DNA of 64,000 nucleotides, taken from assembly GCF_012932915.1 (NCBI RefSeq), contig NZ_VCQU01000001.1, positions 868,001 to 932,000 of the forward strand. The letters are read 5' to 3'. The notes below the pieces were generated by a model. The model made no database searches. It worked only from the letters and a program-made list of their open reading frames with translations, and was not told where the DNA came from. Shown here one piece after another: positions 1 to 11,500 of the stretch. Position numbers and translations under genes: made by a program. This DNA comes from Antrihabitans stalactiti (GTDB taxonomy: Bacteria > Actinomycetota > Actinomycetes > Mycobacteriales > Mycobacteriaceae). The first letter of the stretch is position 1, and the number at the start of each line of letters is the position of its first letter.

Positions 1-3000
1 CGTCGCCTGCACCGTGTAACCGTCGGCAGTGTCGGTGTCGTAGAGCGCGTGGAACAGCAACGCCATCTGCAGCGGCGAGAGCGGCCACACGTCGACCATC
101 GTGGGGTACTTGGCTTCCCACAGATCGATCTGCGCCTGCGTCACGTCGACCAAATCGAAGTCGGACGGGGTCCGTCCACCCGCATTCTCCGTTTGGGCGT
201 GATCGGCGAGTGCTGCCAGCGCCACACCCCACAACTCCGCGAGTTCGGTCACCTCGGCGGCGCTGATCACCTCGGACGCATAGGCCCACGTCACCGCGAT
301 TCGGGCGCCGTCGTCGGCATCTTCGGTGATCGCGTTGATGTCGATGACGGCCGGCAACGCCATGTCCGCACTCTGCGTCGACGCGAACTGCTTCGGAACG
401 AACGGACCTTCCAGACCTCCAGTTCCGGTGCGGCCCAGGTAGTTGAAGCTGATCTGCGGTGTCGGACCCACCGCGAGCAACGGTCCGGCTTCCGGGTCGA
501 GGTAGCGCAGCATTCCGTAGCCGACACCACGGTCCGGCACCGAGCGCAACTGCTCCTTGATCGCCTTGATCGACGCACCCGCTCCCGGACCGCCGGCAAA
601 CGCATCATCGAGATAGATGGCCGACAAGTCGAGCGCCATCGGATACACGCTGGTGAACCAGCCGACGGTGCGAGCGATGTCGGCGCCGGGAACGATGGCC
701 TCTTCGCGGCCGTGCCCTTCGAGGGTGATCAGGGTCTTCGTCGTGTCGACGCCACGATCACGCCGCCACCGCATGACCGCCATGGCCAAGCCGGTCAGCA
801 ACGCATCGTCCGCGCCGCAATGGAACCGTTCGGGCACCGTCGTCAGCAGCACGCTCGCAACTTTCGACGGGATCGTCGTCTGCAGTTGCTTCATCGTCGA
901 ATGCACGTCGACCGTGGGATCCATTGCTCGTGCACCGAGCGCGGGGTCTTCTGTTTCCAGCATGCGTTGCCACGTAGGAAGTTCCGCGGCGCGTGCCGCG
1001 AGCAGCTCGCTGTCTCGTTGGCCGTGCGCCCACCGCCGGAACGACGTCGCGACCGGCTGCAACGACGGCTGCTGCCCGCTGATGAATTGAGTCCATGCAG
1101 TTGCCAAGTCCGGCAACAGGATTCGCCATGAGACACCATCGACGACCAAGTGGTGCAGCACCATCCAGAAGAAGCCGTCGGCGCCATCCCGATCGATCCA
1201 GACGAACCGTGCGACAGCACCCGAACCGGGATCGAGCAAGTCGGCCGCGCGCTGCAGTTCGCGATCGGCGACGACGTCGATGTCTTCGTCCGCGCCGGCT
1301 CGAACATGCTCGACCAGCGTGGTCGCGTCGATAGTGCGGACCGGTTCGACGACGATGTGCCAACCGGTGTCGGCGTCGTTGATCAACCGCGATCGCAGCA
1401 TGTCGTGATGATCGAGCAGGGCCTGCACTGCCCCGGCGAGATTCACTTCGTCGACACCGGGCGGCAACGGCAGCAACACGGACTGGCTGAACCGGTCGAA
1501 GGACCCCGCCGTCTCGACCATCGCCGCGATGACCGGTGTGATCGGCACGTCGCCGACGCCACCGCCAGGCAACTCGACGAGTTGCTTCGCCGCGTCCACC
1601 TCGGTCGCGACCGCAGCCAGACCGGCAATCGTCTTGCGCTCGAACACATCCCGGGCCGAGAATGCTAGTCCGGCAGCCTTCGCACGCGCGACCAGCTGAA
1701 TCGAGACGATGCTGTCGCCACCGAGGGCGAAGAAGCTCTCGTCGACCCCCACCGATTCCAACCCCAGCACGTCCGCGAACAACCGCTCCAACACCTCTTC
1801 CCGAGGGTTGGACGGGCCGCGGCCAGCCACGGTCCGGGAGCCGAAGTCGGGTGCAGGCAACGCTTTACGGTCGACCTTGCCGACCGGAGTCAGCGGAACC
1901 GTGTCCAGCACCATAATCGACGCCGGCACCATGTAGCCGGGCAGGAACTCGCCGACGTAGGCCTTCAATTGCTCCGGCACCAGGGAGACACCCGGCTTGC
2001 CGACGACGTAGGCAACCAACGCCGTTGCACCCGCTGGGGTTTTCGCGCCCACAGTGATCGCGAAGTCGACATCCTCGTGCGCCTGCAATGCCGCGTCGAT
2101 CTCGCCCAACTCGATTCGATAACCGCGGACCTTGACCTGAAAGTCACTGCGACCCAGGAACTCCAACCACAGGCCGTCATCGCCACGGTTCCAGCGGACC
2201 AAGTCCCCGGACCGATACATCCGCGCACCAGGCGCACCGAACGGATTGGCCACGAACCGATCCGCCGTCTGCGCAAAACGATTGTGATACCCGCGAGCCA
2301 AACCCGGACCCGCCAAATACAACTCCCCGACCGCACCGATCGGCACCGGCCGCAACTGACCGTCCAGCACCAACCCCTCGTGACCACGAACGAGGCTGCC
2401 GATCGACACCCGACCACCCGGCACCATCGGACCCGTAAACGTCGCTGCCACAGTCGCTTCCGTCGGACCGTAGCTGTTGAGCAGCCGCTTACCCGTCCAC
2501 TTCGTCACCAGCTCCGGCGGACACGCGTCACCGCCCACGACCACCGACACCAGGTCCGGCAACGACGCCGGGTCCAAGGTCGCCACCACCGACGGCGTCC
2601 CCTCCAGAGTGGAAACCCGATGGCTCGCCAACACCTGCGCCAATTCGTCGCCGCCGTACAGTCCCGGCGGTACGACAGCCAGCGTCGCACCTGCCGCGAA
2701 CGTCATGAAGAGCTCTTCGATCGAGGTATCGAAGCTCGGCGATACCGCATGCGCCACAACCGACGCCGCGCTCACCTGCAGGGCTTCTGCGCCCGACACC
2801 ACCATGTTCGCCAAGCCACGATGAGCGACGACCACGCCCTTCGGCAATCCCGTCGATCCCGAGGTGTAGATCATGTACGCCGCATCATCGAGCCGAACCG
2901 GCGCGAGCCGCTCGTCGTCGGTGATCGCGTCCGCGGACAACCCAGAGACATCGTCATCGAGGAGAACCCATTCGACGGTGTCCGGCAACGCATCCCGCGA

Positions 3001-4719
3001 CGAAGCGACCGTCAACCCGACGACCGCGCCGCTGTCGGACACCATGTGCTCGATCCGGTCCGCCGGGTACGTCGGATCCACCGGCACGAACGCGGCGCCA
3101 GATTTCACCACTGCCCACGTCGCGACCACCGACTCCATCGACCGACCGATCGCCACCGCCACCGTCGAACCCGGACCTGCACCCAAGCCGATCAGCTTGC
3201 GACCCAACCGATTCGACAATTCGTCGAGCTCGCGATAGGTCAACGTTTCCGCATGCCACCGCACCGCAACATGATCCGGATCGACCGCGACGCCGCCGGC
3301 CAGCAGCTCGGGAAGCGTCTGCGGGCGTTGGCTTTCCGGGCCACGTACGGGCAGCAGCTCGCGTCGCTCTTCGTCGGTGAGTACCTGAACCCCTGCCTGC
3401 GGCGCAGCGCCACCGGCCGCCAGGAACCGATGCAGGTACGCGACGAACCTGGCGTGATGGTCGGCGAGTTCTGTAGCGCTGTAGAGATTCGCGTTGGCTT
3501 GGAAGTCGATGTGGGTGGACTCGCCACCCATGCCGGGATAGAGGTTCAAGAACAGGTCGTCGATCAAACCCGAAGTGAGAACGCGCAACCGGCCGGTGAC
3601 CGAGCCGAACTTCAGATTGGTGTCGACCATCATCAGGTTCACCGACGGACCGAACGATGCGGCCTCGTCCAAGGCCCACCCGAGATCGCGGAAGATGTCT
3701 TCCTGGCGGTACCGCTGCCGGCGCAGCGCCCCCGTCAGCTCGGTCTGCGCCTTGAGGATCAACTCCCCCACAGTCGTCTGCTGGTCCAACCGGAGGCGCA
3801 GCGGGACGACGTTCGCGAGCATGCCGCCCGACCGACGCATCACTGCGGTCGTCCGCGCCGACACCGGGAGGCTCAACAGCACCTCGTCGACACCCGCCAT
3901 CCGACCGAGGTACGCGCCGAACGCCGCAACGACGATCGGCGCGATGCTCGAGTTCTGTGCCTTCGCTACAGCATCCAGCAACTCGGCGGTGTCGGCAGGC
4001 AATGAACCCGTCACCAATCGGGGATGGCCGTTCACCTCAGCGGTGCGGCCCGCCAGACTCACCGCATCCGCCATCCCGGCCAAGTGCTCTCGCCAGTATT
4101 CACCGTCGGCCTTGAACCGATCCGACGACCGATACGCCACGTCGGCATCGACGATTTTGCGTAGATCCTCCGCCTTCGACGGCTCCGGCTCCCGGCCCTC
4201 GACCGCGGCGTTGTACAGATCCGAGATCCGGTTGATCAGCGTGACGGCGCCGAACCCGTCGAGCACGATGTGATGAATGCGCGAGTACCAGAAATAGCGA
4301 GAATCGGTGAGGCGAAGGAACGACATTCCGACGAGCCGGTCGCGCAGCAAATCGAGCGGTGCGTTGTACTCCGCCGCCATGAATGCGTGTGCTGCTGCCT
4401 CCGGGTCTGCCTCCGCACGCAGATCGACGGTTTCGACGTGATCGTCGAGGCTGGTGTCGATGATCTGGAACGGCAGATCATCGATCTCGATCAGCCGAAG
4501 GAAGCCGGTCCCGAACTCGCGCCCCGCCTGCTGGCAGCTCCGCTCGAGCAGATCGATGTCGAGATCGCCGTTCAATTCCACGTACTGCGCGATCGAAATA
4601 GGCGCGCTACCAGCGAAATGCTGAGCGAACCAGATGCCGCGCTGCGCCGCCGAAAGCGGAAACGCTCCGGCCGGAATGCCGGACTCGTCGCCGCCTAGCG
4701 GTGTGGATCCCGTGTGCAT
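1..4719 (-). CDS. Non-ribosomal peptide synthetase, N-terminal part (C-A-T-E-C...), runs off the left edge
   Basis: Partial NRPS of 1573 residues in the window; its C-terminus lies outside. Domain order: condensation (HHIVLDG near residue 149), adenylation (YTSGSTG loop near 617), carrier protein (GGDS, phosphopantetheine Ser about 1003), epimerization (HHLVVDG near 1189), then the start of a second condensation domain (PLSPLQ near 1550). The start is the ATG at 4719, matching the N-terminus of the paralogue at 18603. My reading of the ten adenylation specificity positions is D-T-E-E-V-G-S-V-A-K, the same as module 1 of the other NRPS. Two acidic pocket residues might suit a basic amino acid, but I cannot assign the substrate. 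The epimerization domain predicts a D-residue. The N-terminal condensation domain implies an acyl/aryl starter or an upstream donor. It follows a mini-A gene ending at 4947. Confidence 0.95.
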   Translation of the reverse strand, partial: MHTGSTPLGGDESGIPAGAFPLSAAQRGIWFAQHFAGSAPISIAQYVELNGDLDIDLLERSCQQAGREFGTGFLRLIEIDDLPFQIIDTSLDDHVETVDLRAEADPEAAAHAFMAAEYNAPLDLLRDRLVGMSFLRLTDSRYFWYSRIHHIVLDGFGAVTLINRISDLYNAAVEGREPEPSKAEDLRKIVDADVAYRSSDRFKADGEYWREHLAGMADAVSLAGRTAEVNGHPRLVTGSLPADTAELLDAVAKAQNSSIAPIVVAAFGAYLGRMAGVDEVLLSLPVSARTTAVMRRSGGMLANVVPLRLRLDQQTTVGELILKAQTELTGALRRQRYRQEDIFRDLGWALDEAASFGPSVNLMMVDTNLKFGSVTGRLRVLTSGLIDDLFLNLYPGMGGESTHIDFQANANLYSATELADHHARFVAYLHRFLAAGGAAPQAGVQVLTDEERRELLPVRGPESQRPQTLPELLAGGVAVDPDHVAVRWHAETLTYRELDELSNRLGRKLIGLGAGPGSTVAVAIGRSMESVVATWAVVKSGAAFVPVDPTYPADRIEHMVSDSGAVVGLTVASSRDALPDTVEWVLLDDDVSGLSADAITDDERLAPVRLDDAAYMIYTSGSTGLPKGVVVAHRGLANMVVSGAEALQVSAASVVAHAVSPSFDTSIEELFMTFAAGATLAVVPPGLYGGDELAQVLASHRVSTLEGTPSVVATLDPASLPDLVSVVVGGDACPPELVTKWTGKRLLNSYGPTEATVAATFTGPMVPGGRVSIGSLVRGHEGLVLDGQLRPVPIGAVGELYLAGPGLARGYHNRFAQTADRFVANPFGAPGARMYRSGDLVRWNRGDDGLWLEFLGRSDFQVKVRGYRIELGEIDAALQAHEDVDFAITVGAKTPAGATALVAYVVGKPGVSLVPEQLKAYVGEFLPGYMVPASIMVLDTVPLTPVGKVDRKALPAPDFGSRTVAGRGPSNPREEVLERLFADVLGLESVGVDESFFALGGDSIVSIQLVARAKAAGLAFSARDVFERKTIAGLAAVATEVDAAKQLVELPGGGVGDVPITPVIAAMVETAGSFDRFSQSVLLPLPPGVDEVNLAGAVQALLDHHDMLRSRLINDADTGWHIVVEPVRTIDATTLVEHVRAGADEDIDVVADRELQRAADLLDPGSGAVARFVWIDRDGADGFFWMVLHHLVVDGVSWRILLPDLATAWTQFISGQQPSLQPVATSFRRWAHGQRDSELLAARAAELPTWQRMLETEDPALGARAMDPTVDVHSTMKQLQTTIPSKVASVLLTTVPERFHCGADDALLTGLAMAVMRWRRDRGVDTTKTLITLEGHGREEAIVPGADIARTVGWFTSVYPMALDLSAIYLDDAFAGGPGAGASIKAIKEQLRSVPDRGVGYGMLRYLDPEAGPLLAVGPTPQISFNYLGRTGTGGLEGPFVPKQFASTQSADMALPAVIDINAITEDADDGARIAVTWAYASEVISAAEVTELAELWGVALAALADHAQTENAGGRTPSDFDLVDVTQAQIDLWEAKYPTMVDVWPLSPLQMALLFHALYDTDTADGYTVQAT

Positions 4720-4873
4720 GAACTCCCTCACTCGAACAGTCAAGCAGTGTGTCGCAGGCCCCCGTCACGCGTGTCGGATTTGACCGATCCGACCCCGTCG
4801 GAGGTGTGGAATCGAGCGTATTCGGCTGCCCCCCGGTTGGGGGTCGATTCACCCTGTGCACACACGCAGGAAC

Positions 4874-4907
4874 GCGGTGCGCCGACAAACGCTTGCCGAC
4901 GCACCGC
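4874..4907 (-). other. Inverted repeat between mini-A gene and NRPS gene
   Basis: Arms GCGGTGCG and CGCACCGC enclose 18 bases, with further pairing possible inside. It sits between the mini-A stop (4947) and the NRPS start (4719). No T-run follows on the minus strand, so it is not a textbook terminator. It may be an attenuator or an mRNA-stabilising hairpin. A different hairpin occupies the equivalent place upstream of the other NRPS. Confidence 0.4.
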
Positions 4908-4946
4908 AAATATTACGACCGTTTTGGACGGACGTCCTGGTACCGC

Positions 4947-5378
4947 TCAGGCGCTCTTCGCACGCTCGATCTCGGTGACATCCGCGTCGGACACGGTCAT
5001 GTACCGACGAACCGTGGACAGATCGTCGAGCAGTAGCCAATCGATCGCGTCGGAAAGGCCATCGCGATGCGACTTGGTCGTGATGCCGACGGTGATCGGC
5101 TGGGCCGCAAGTGGTTCGACACCATCACGCACCGACGCCGGATCGACCTGGGCGATCTTCGCGCCCGACTTCGAGACCGCGCTGCGAGCCACGACAAGTT
5201 CGACCGACGGCGACAGTACGACGGCGACCGCAGTGCCCTGACCGGCGCCGATGCTCATCAGGAGACGAGCGAGCCGGTTCGACCAACGGTCGAGCTCGGT
5301 GGGAATGCGAACGGCCGAAGTGTCCGAGAGCGACGACATGAACGAGGTGACTACTGACGGCTGGATTGTGGTGTTCAT
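4947..5378 (-). CDS. Mini-adenylation protein (A-domain N-terminal fragment), copy 4, 143 aa
   Basis: Small protein of unknown function, related to the start of an NRPS adenylation domain. After a unique N-terminus of about 25 residues it has LDRWSNRLARLLMS (A1-like), then SVELVVARSAVSKSGAK (A2-like), then IDWLLLDDLSTVRRYMT. It ends before the place where the A3 ATP-binding loop would begin. Module 2 of the complete NRPS has the closest visible counterpart (around residues 2007-2125). Without A3-A10 it cannot form acyl-adenylates. Start is the ATG at 5378 behind GGGGAGGAA. It is preceded by the shared promoter cassette and followed 227 bases later by the partial NRPS gene. It could be a subunit, chaperone or decoy for the synthetases, or a decayed domain. 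Four intact copies argue against decay. Confidence 0.85.
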   Translation of the reverse strand: MNTTIQPSVVTSFMSSLSDTSAVRIPTELDRWSNRLARLLMSIGAGQGTAVAVVLSPSVELVVARSAVSKSGAKIAQVDPASVRDGVEPLAAQPITVGITTKSHRDGLSDAIDWLLLDDLSTVRRYMTVSDADVTEIERAKSA

Positions 5379-5465
5379 TTTCAGTTCCTCCCCTTGCTTG
5401 TTCGTTGATTCCACCCTTGTCGAAATCGGCTCCGCCGACCAGGAACCCCAGAGGTGGACACCCAA

Positions 5466-5496
5466 ACCTCAGGGTGTGGGTTGTTCACCCCTGGGT
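5466..5496 (-). promoter_or_regulatory. Shared NRPS-island promoter element, copy 3
   Basis: Read on the minus strand it contains AGGGGTGAACAAC followed by CACACCCTGAGG, the same block as upstream of the mini-A genes at 19162 and 20096. It lies about 90-120 bases before the ATG at 5378. A second conserved block, TCGACAAGGGTGGAATCAAC, follows at about 5403-5422. Here the inner repeat is one base shorter than in the other two copies. It is probably the operator/promoter for the mini-A plus partial NRPS unit. Confidence 0.6.
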
Positions 5497-5511
5497 GGGG
5501 GCAAGGTCGGG

Positions 5512-8500
5512 TCAGGCCGTGGTCCGCGCGCTGCCGATGAACTGATTGATGACCCGAGCAATCTCGGGCAAGGCATCAGGGGCAGCCATTCGGTCGTGCG
5601 TCGAGTCGACGAGGTGGTTCGCCAGTTCGCCACCGATAAAGCCCCGCCAGCTCGCACACGCCGACGCGAGATCGTCGTTGTCCTGCGTCGGTGTGAAGAA
5701 GACCAGGTCACCGTCGAAATGCGTCGGTTCGTAGCCGGCGAGCATCCCGCGAGATCCGTTGTAGCACTCGGTCAACCGCTCGATGTGCTCCGCTTCCACG
5801 AATGCCGCTCCCGGCAGGGCCTGGCTGAGAATATTCGCAGCTTCCGCGGCCGTGAGGTCCATGCGTTCGGCCTGCACACCGAACATCGGCGCGTATTCGT
5901 ATACGAGTTCACCCGGTGTCACCGGAGCGCCGAGGTCGACGTCACGCTTGTCCAGGTCCGCGTCCAGCACTGCCAGCAGGTCGACGTCCTCGCCCAACTC
6001 TCGCAGTCGAACCGCGATCGCTTGTGCGATGTACCCGCCGAGCGACCAGCCGAGCACGTTGTACGGGCCTTTCGGCTGCACTGTTCGCATCTCCGCGACG
6101 TATCGATCGGCGTATGCCTCGACCGACCGTAAGGCATCGCCACCACTGAGTTCCGGCGCCTGGAGGCCGTAAATGGGACGTCCCGGCTCTATCAATTGCG
6201 CGAATCCGGCGTAGCACCACGACAGTCCGGACGCGGGGTGGACGCAGAACAGCGGTGCGCCGTTGCCTGTCAGCCGGATCGGCAGGACGACTCCGATGAG
6301 TGCGTCCGACATCGCGGCGTCCGAGTCCGGCTCCGGCTCAGGCTCTGCGGTTTCTGCGTAGTGGGCGACTGCGCCCAGTGCGGACTTCCACAGCTGTGCG
6401 AGCTCCTCTATGTCGGCGTGGTCGAACAAACCCGCCGGGAAGCCGACTGTCGCATTGAGCCGACCGTCAGCGACAGCCGCATTGATATCGATCGACGCGG
6501 CGGCGGGCATGTCGGGGTCCGGCTCGGCGACCAAATCAGTCAGGTCGTCGGCAGGAACCCAGCCCAAGGTCGCGACCTCAGGTGGCAGGTCGCCGCCGGA
6601 CACCTGGCCGAGGTAATTGAAGCTCACCTGACCTGCGGGAAGTGCCGACAGCTCGGCCTTCGTCTCTTCGCTCAGGTAGCGCAGCATGCCGTAGCCGATG
6701 CCCTTGTCCGGCAGCGCGGCGAGCCGCTGACCAGCCAGCTCGAGCGCCGCACCCATCGCTGGACCGCCTGCCATCGCGTCGTCGGTATCGATCCCCGTCA
6801 GGTCGAAGCGCGCAGGAAACACGGTCGTGAACCAGCCGACGGTCCGGTCCAAATTCGCCCCGGGCACCGCGGCCTCTTCGCGACCGTGACCCTCGATTCG
6901 AATCAACGCGGATGGCTCGTCGACGCCTCGCCGCGCACGCCACGCCGTCACCGCGACCGCGAGCGCCGCGAGGAGACCGTCGTTGACGCCGCCGCGCGTC
7001 ACGGCAGGGACCGCGGTGAGCAGCGACCTCGTGATCTCGCCCGAGACGTCGAGGCGGATCTCCCGGACCGTCGACTTCACATCGACGGCCGGGTCGAACG
7101 CGCGCGTCGACAGCAACGGGTCGGGCCCGTCGACGATGTCGCGCCACAGCGGCATTTCTTCGGCACGCGCGTGGACTCGCTCCGGCTCACGCAGCGCATG
7201 CGCCCAGGTCCGCATCGACGTTCCGCTAGCAGCCAACTCGGGCTGTTGGCCTGCAGTCCGGTGTGCCCACGCTGTCACGAAGTCCGGCACCAGGATTCGC
7301 CACGACACACCGTCGACGGCGACGTGGTGCACGACGACGATCAATCGACCGATCGGGTCCAGCCACACGCACTGCAGCACAACACCGTCGGCAGGCTGCA
7401 GCCGTCCGACCGCCGCATTCAGTTCGGCCGTCGCGATCGTCGTCAGTTCGGCCGGCGACATGGTCGCGTCGACCTCGACCCGATGCACCAGGCTGTCGAC
7501 ATCGACCGAGCCTGGCGGCAAGGTTTCCAGCCGCAACCCGGATTCCTCGTCGGTCAACCTGGCCCGCAGCATGTCGTGCCGGTCGACGACGGCCGCAACG
7601 GTGGCGACGACACCGTCGCGGTCGATGCCGACCGGCAAGCGCAGCACCACTGATTGTGCGAAGCGGCTGTTGCCGCCAGGCTGGCGAAGCAGGTACTCCA
7701 TCACCGGGGTCAACGGGATGTCACCGACACCGCCGCCGGGCATCTCATCCAGGGGCGGCACCGCATCGGCGAGATTCGCGGCAGCCGCTTCGATCAGGCC
7801 CGCGACGGTCCGTCGCTCGAACACATCGCCCGCCGTGATCAGGAAGCCACGCGCCTTCGCCCTCGACACCAGCTGGATCGCGAGGATGCTGTCGCCGCCC
7901 AACTCGAAGAACGAATCGTCGACGCCGACATCGGCAATCCCGAGCACCTGCGCGTACACCTCCACCAGCGCACGCTCGGCGTCGGTTTCGGGCGCACGGA
8001 ACGCGCGCGTCTCGAATACCGGCGCTGGCAATGCCTTTCGGTCCAGCTTGCCGACCGCAGTGAGCGGGATTGCAGCCAGCTCGACGATCGCGGTCGGCAC
8101 CATGTAGTTCGGCAACTGGGCGGCAAGGCGCTCCTTCAAGCCGGTCGGATCGATCGTGGCGCCCGAGGTCGGGACGACATAGGAGACGAGCACGGTGGCG
8201 CCGGATGGTCCGTCGACGCCGAGCGTCGTGGCGAATTCGACGTCGTCCTCGCGCATCAGGGCGGCGTCGATCTCGCCGAGCTCGATGCGCAGCCCGCGCA
8301 CCTTGACCTGGAAGTCGCTGCGGCCCACGTAGTCCAGGGTGTAGTCGTGGGTCCAGCGCACGACGTCACCGGTGCGATACATCCGCTGCGACGGATCGAA
8401 GGGATTGGCCACGAAGCGGCTCGCGGTCAGGTCCGGGCGGAGGTGATAGCCACGCGCCAACGCCGGACCGGCGAGATACAGCTCACCCGCGATGCCCATC

Positions 8501-11500
8501 GGGACCGGCCGCAGCCGCTCGTCGAGCACGAGCGCAGCGCTGCCGGTCACCGGTCCGCCGATGGTGATCGGCGCACCGTTCTTCAGTGGCGTCGAACCCG
8601 TTGCCCAGATGGTGAACTCGGTCGGGCCGTACAGGTTGATCAGCGCACGCCCATCGGCCCACCGGCCGACGAGGTCCGGGCTGACTGCTTCACCGGCGAC
8701 GGCCAGAACAGCGAGCCCCGCGACCTCGGCAGGGTCGATCGACGACAGCGCGGACGGCGTGATCACCGCGTGCGAGACCGCGTGCTCGCGGATGAGATCG
8801 GCCAGGTCGCTACCGCCGAACACGGTTGCCGGCGAGACGATCAGGGCCGCCCCCGCTCCGAATGCCATCGTCATCTCGAACAACGATGCATCGAAGCTGG
8901 GTGACGCGACCTGCAGCACACGCGACTCGGCGTCGAGCTGAATCCCTTCGCGCTGTGCCCGAACCAGATTCGCGATACCGCGGTGCGTGACGACGACACC
9001 CTTAGGCAGCCCGGTCGATCCCGACGTGTAGATGACGTACGCAGCGGTGTCGAGCCGAGTTGCACCGAGTAGTTCGCTCGCGGCAATCGGTGCCGGAGAC
9101 ACCGTCGCCATGCGCTCGACGACGCTGTCGTCGTCGGCGACGAGCCAGGAGACGTTGTCCGGCAATCGGCGTCGATCGACCTCCACCGTCACACCGACGG
9201 TGGCACCGCTATCGGTGAGCATGTGTTCGATCCGCTCCGCCGGATGGTTGGGGTCGATCGGGACGAACGCAGCCCCGGTCTTCGCGACAGCCCAGACCGC
9301 GACGATCGGTTGCAGCGACCGTTTGAGGGCAAGCGCAACGACCGACTCCGGACCTGCTCCTGCCTGGATCAGCAGCCGCGCAAGCTGGTTGGATCGCTCG
9401 TCGAGTTCGCGGAAGGTCAACGTTGTCGACCCGGCGACGACGGCCGTCCGTTCAGCGTAAGTCTGTGCGGCAGCCCCGAACAGCTCGGCAAGCGTGATCG
9501 GCTCCACGCCAGCGCTGCCGGTGACGGGCACCAGGGCCGCTCGTTCGATGTCGTCGAGTAGATCGACGCTGCCGACCAGCATTTCCCGATTCGTGCAGAT
9601 CGCCTCCAGGATTCGGGTGAACCACGTGCCGAAGCGATGGGCTGTGTCGGGGGAGAACAAGTCTGTCGCGTAGGTCAATTCACCGTCCAGCCCGCCCTCG
9701 GACCCATCGGCCGCAAATCGCTCCCGCAACGTCAACGACAAATCGAACTGCGACGAATCCCGTTGCAGATCTTCGACGGTGACGGTCAATCCACCCAGAT
9801 CGATCACCGGCTCGGCGAAGTTCTGCAACGACAACGACACCTGGAAAATCGGGTGGTGCGCCGTCGACCGCACCGGATTCAGCGCCTGCACCAACCGCTC
9901 GAACGGCACATCCGCGTTCGCGAACGCATCGAGATCCCTGGTGCGGACCTGGTCGAGCAACTCGGCGAACGTCATGTCCGGCTCGAGCTGCGCTCGCAAG
10001 GCGAGTGTGTTGACGAACATCCCGACCACATCGTCGAGGACCTGCTCACCTCGACCCGCGATAGGTGTGCCGATCGTGACGTCCTGAGTCGAGCCGATTC
10101 GCGCGAGAAGTATTGCGAGCGCGGCGTGCACCACCATGAACACGCTGACGTTCTCGGCTCGTGCCCGCTCGACCACGCGGGCATGGGTGCCCGCATCGAT
10201 AGCGAACGGCAGGTCCACGCTGTGTGCCGACTGCACCGCAGGCCGCGGCTTGTCGATCGGCAACTCGAGCTGGTCCGGCAGGTCGGCCAGGTTCGTCTTC
10301 CAGAAGTCGATCTGCTTGGCCGACAACGATTCCGGATCTGATTCCTCGCCGAGGACCTCCCGCTGCCACAACGCGAAGTCCGCGTACTGCACCTCGAGCG
10401 GATCCCAGAACGGTGCCACGCCCGCGGCCCGCGCCGCGTACGCGCTGACGAGATCGCGTGCCAACGGCGTCATCGACGTGCCGTCGGCGCTGATGTGATG
10501 CACGACCAACACCACGACGTGCACCTGTGGGGCCACCTGGAACAGCCTCGCCCGCAACGGCGTTTCACGGGTGATGTCGAACCCGGTCCCCGCCACCTGG
10601 CGGACCGCAGCGCTCAATTCGCCCAGGTCGGTGATGATGTCAGGCATCAGGTCCGGAGTCGATCCGCTTGCAGCCACGATCTGCTGGACCGGACCGGCGT
10701 CGTCGGACGGGTAGACCGTCCGCAGCGTCTCGTGCCGCTCGATCACATCGGCGACCGCGGTCTGCAACGCAGCGACGTCCAGCGGTCCCGTCAAGCGAAG
10801 CGCCGCAGTGATGTTGTACGTGGCAGAGCCGGGATCGAGCTGATTGATGATCCACATCCGTTGCTGCGCAAACGACAAGAGCACTCGGTCCGGCCGCTCG
10901 CGAGCCATCAGCACCTGGCGTTCGGTGCCGCCACCGGTGGAGATTCGCATCGCGAGCAGCGCCGTCGTCGGAGCGTCGAACAGGTCACGCAGCGTCACCG
11001 ACGAACCCAATGCGGCATTGATCCGGGCGATCACCCGCGTCGCGATCAACGAGTTACCGCCGAGATCGAAGAACGACGCGTCGATACTGACCCGCTCGAC
11101 CTCGAGCACCTCGGCGATCACGTTTGCCACCGCACGCTCGACGTCGGTGCGCGGCGCGAGGTACTTGCGACTCGTGGCCGCAAAGTCCGGCACTGGCAAC
11201 GCTTTCCGGTCCAGCTTGCCGACGGGGGTCAGCGGAATGTCATCGAGTACGACGATGAAGCCAGGCACCATGTAGCCGGGCAACGTCGTCGCGATCCGCT
11301 CCCGCAAGCGCTCGGTATCCAGCGTGATCCCCTGTGCAGGGAGCACATACGACACCAGTACGGTCGACCCCGCCGGACCCGCCCGACCGATCGTCGCCGC
11401 ATACTCGACCTCGTCGTCACGCGATAGCACGGCATCGATTTCGCCGAGCTCGATCCGCAGACCGCGAATCTTGACCTGGAAGTCGCTGCGGCCCATGTAT

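Noticed and set aside
1969-4005. 678-codon plus-strand open frame antisense to the partial NRPS
   Set aside because: It mirrors the NRPS frame in GC-rich DNA, has no domain similarity, and is rich in Arg/His/Gln as expected for an antisense shadow.
4720-5511. An MbtH-like gene or a tailoring gene in the NRPS gaps
   Set aside because: No frame in the gaps shows the MbtH Trp/Pro signature or any tailoring-enzyme motif; only mini-A genes, promoters and hairpins are present.
6196-7653. 485-codon plus-strand open frame antisense to the NRPS E and TE domains
   Set aside because: No motif, no ribosome site, and the composition is typical of antisense frames in this genome.
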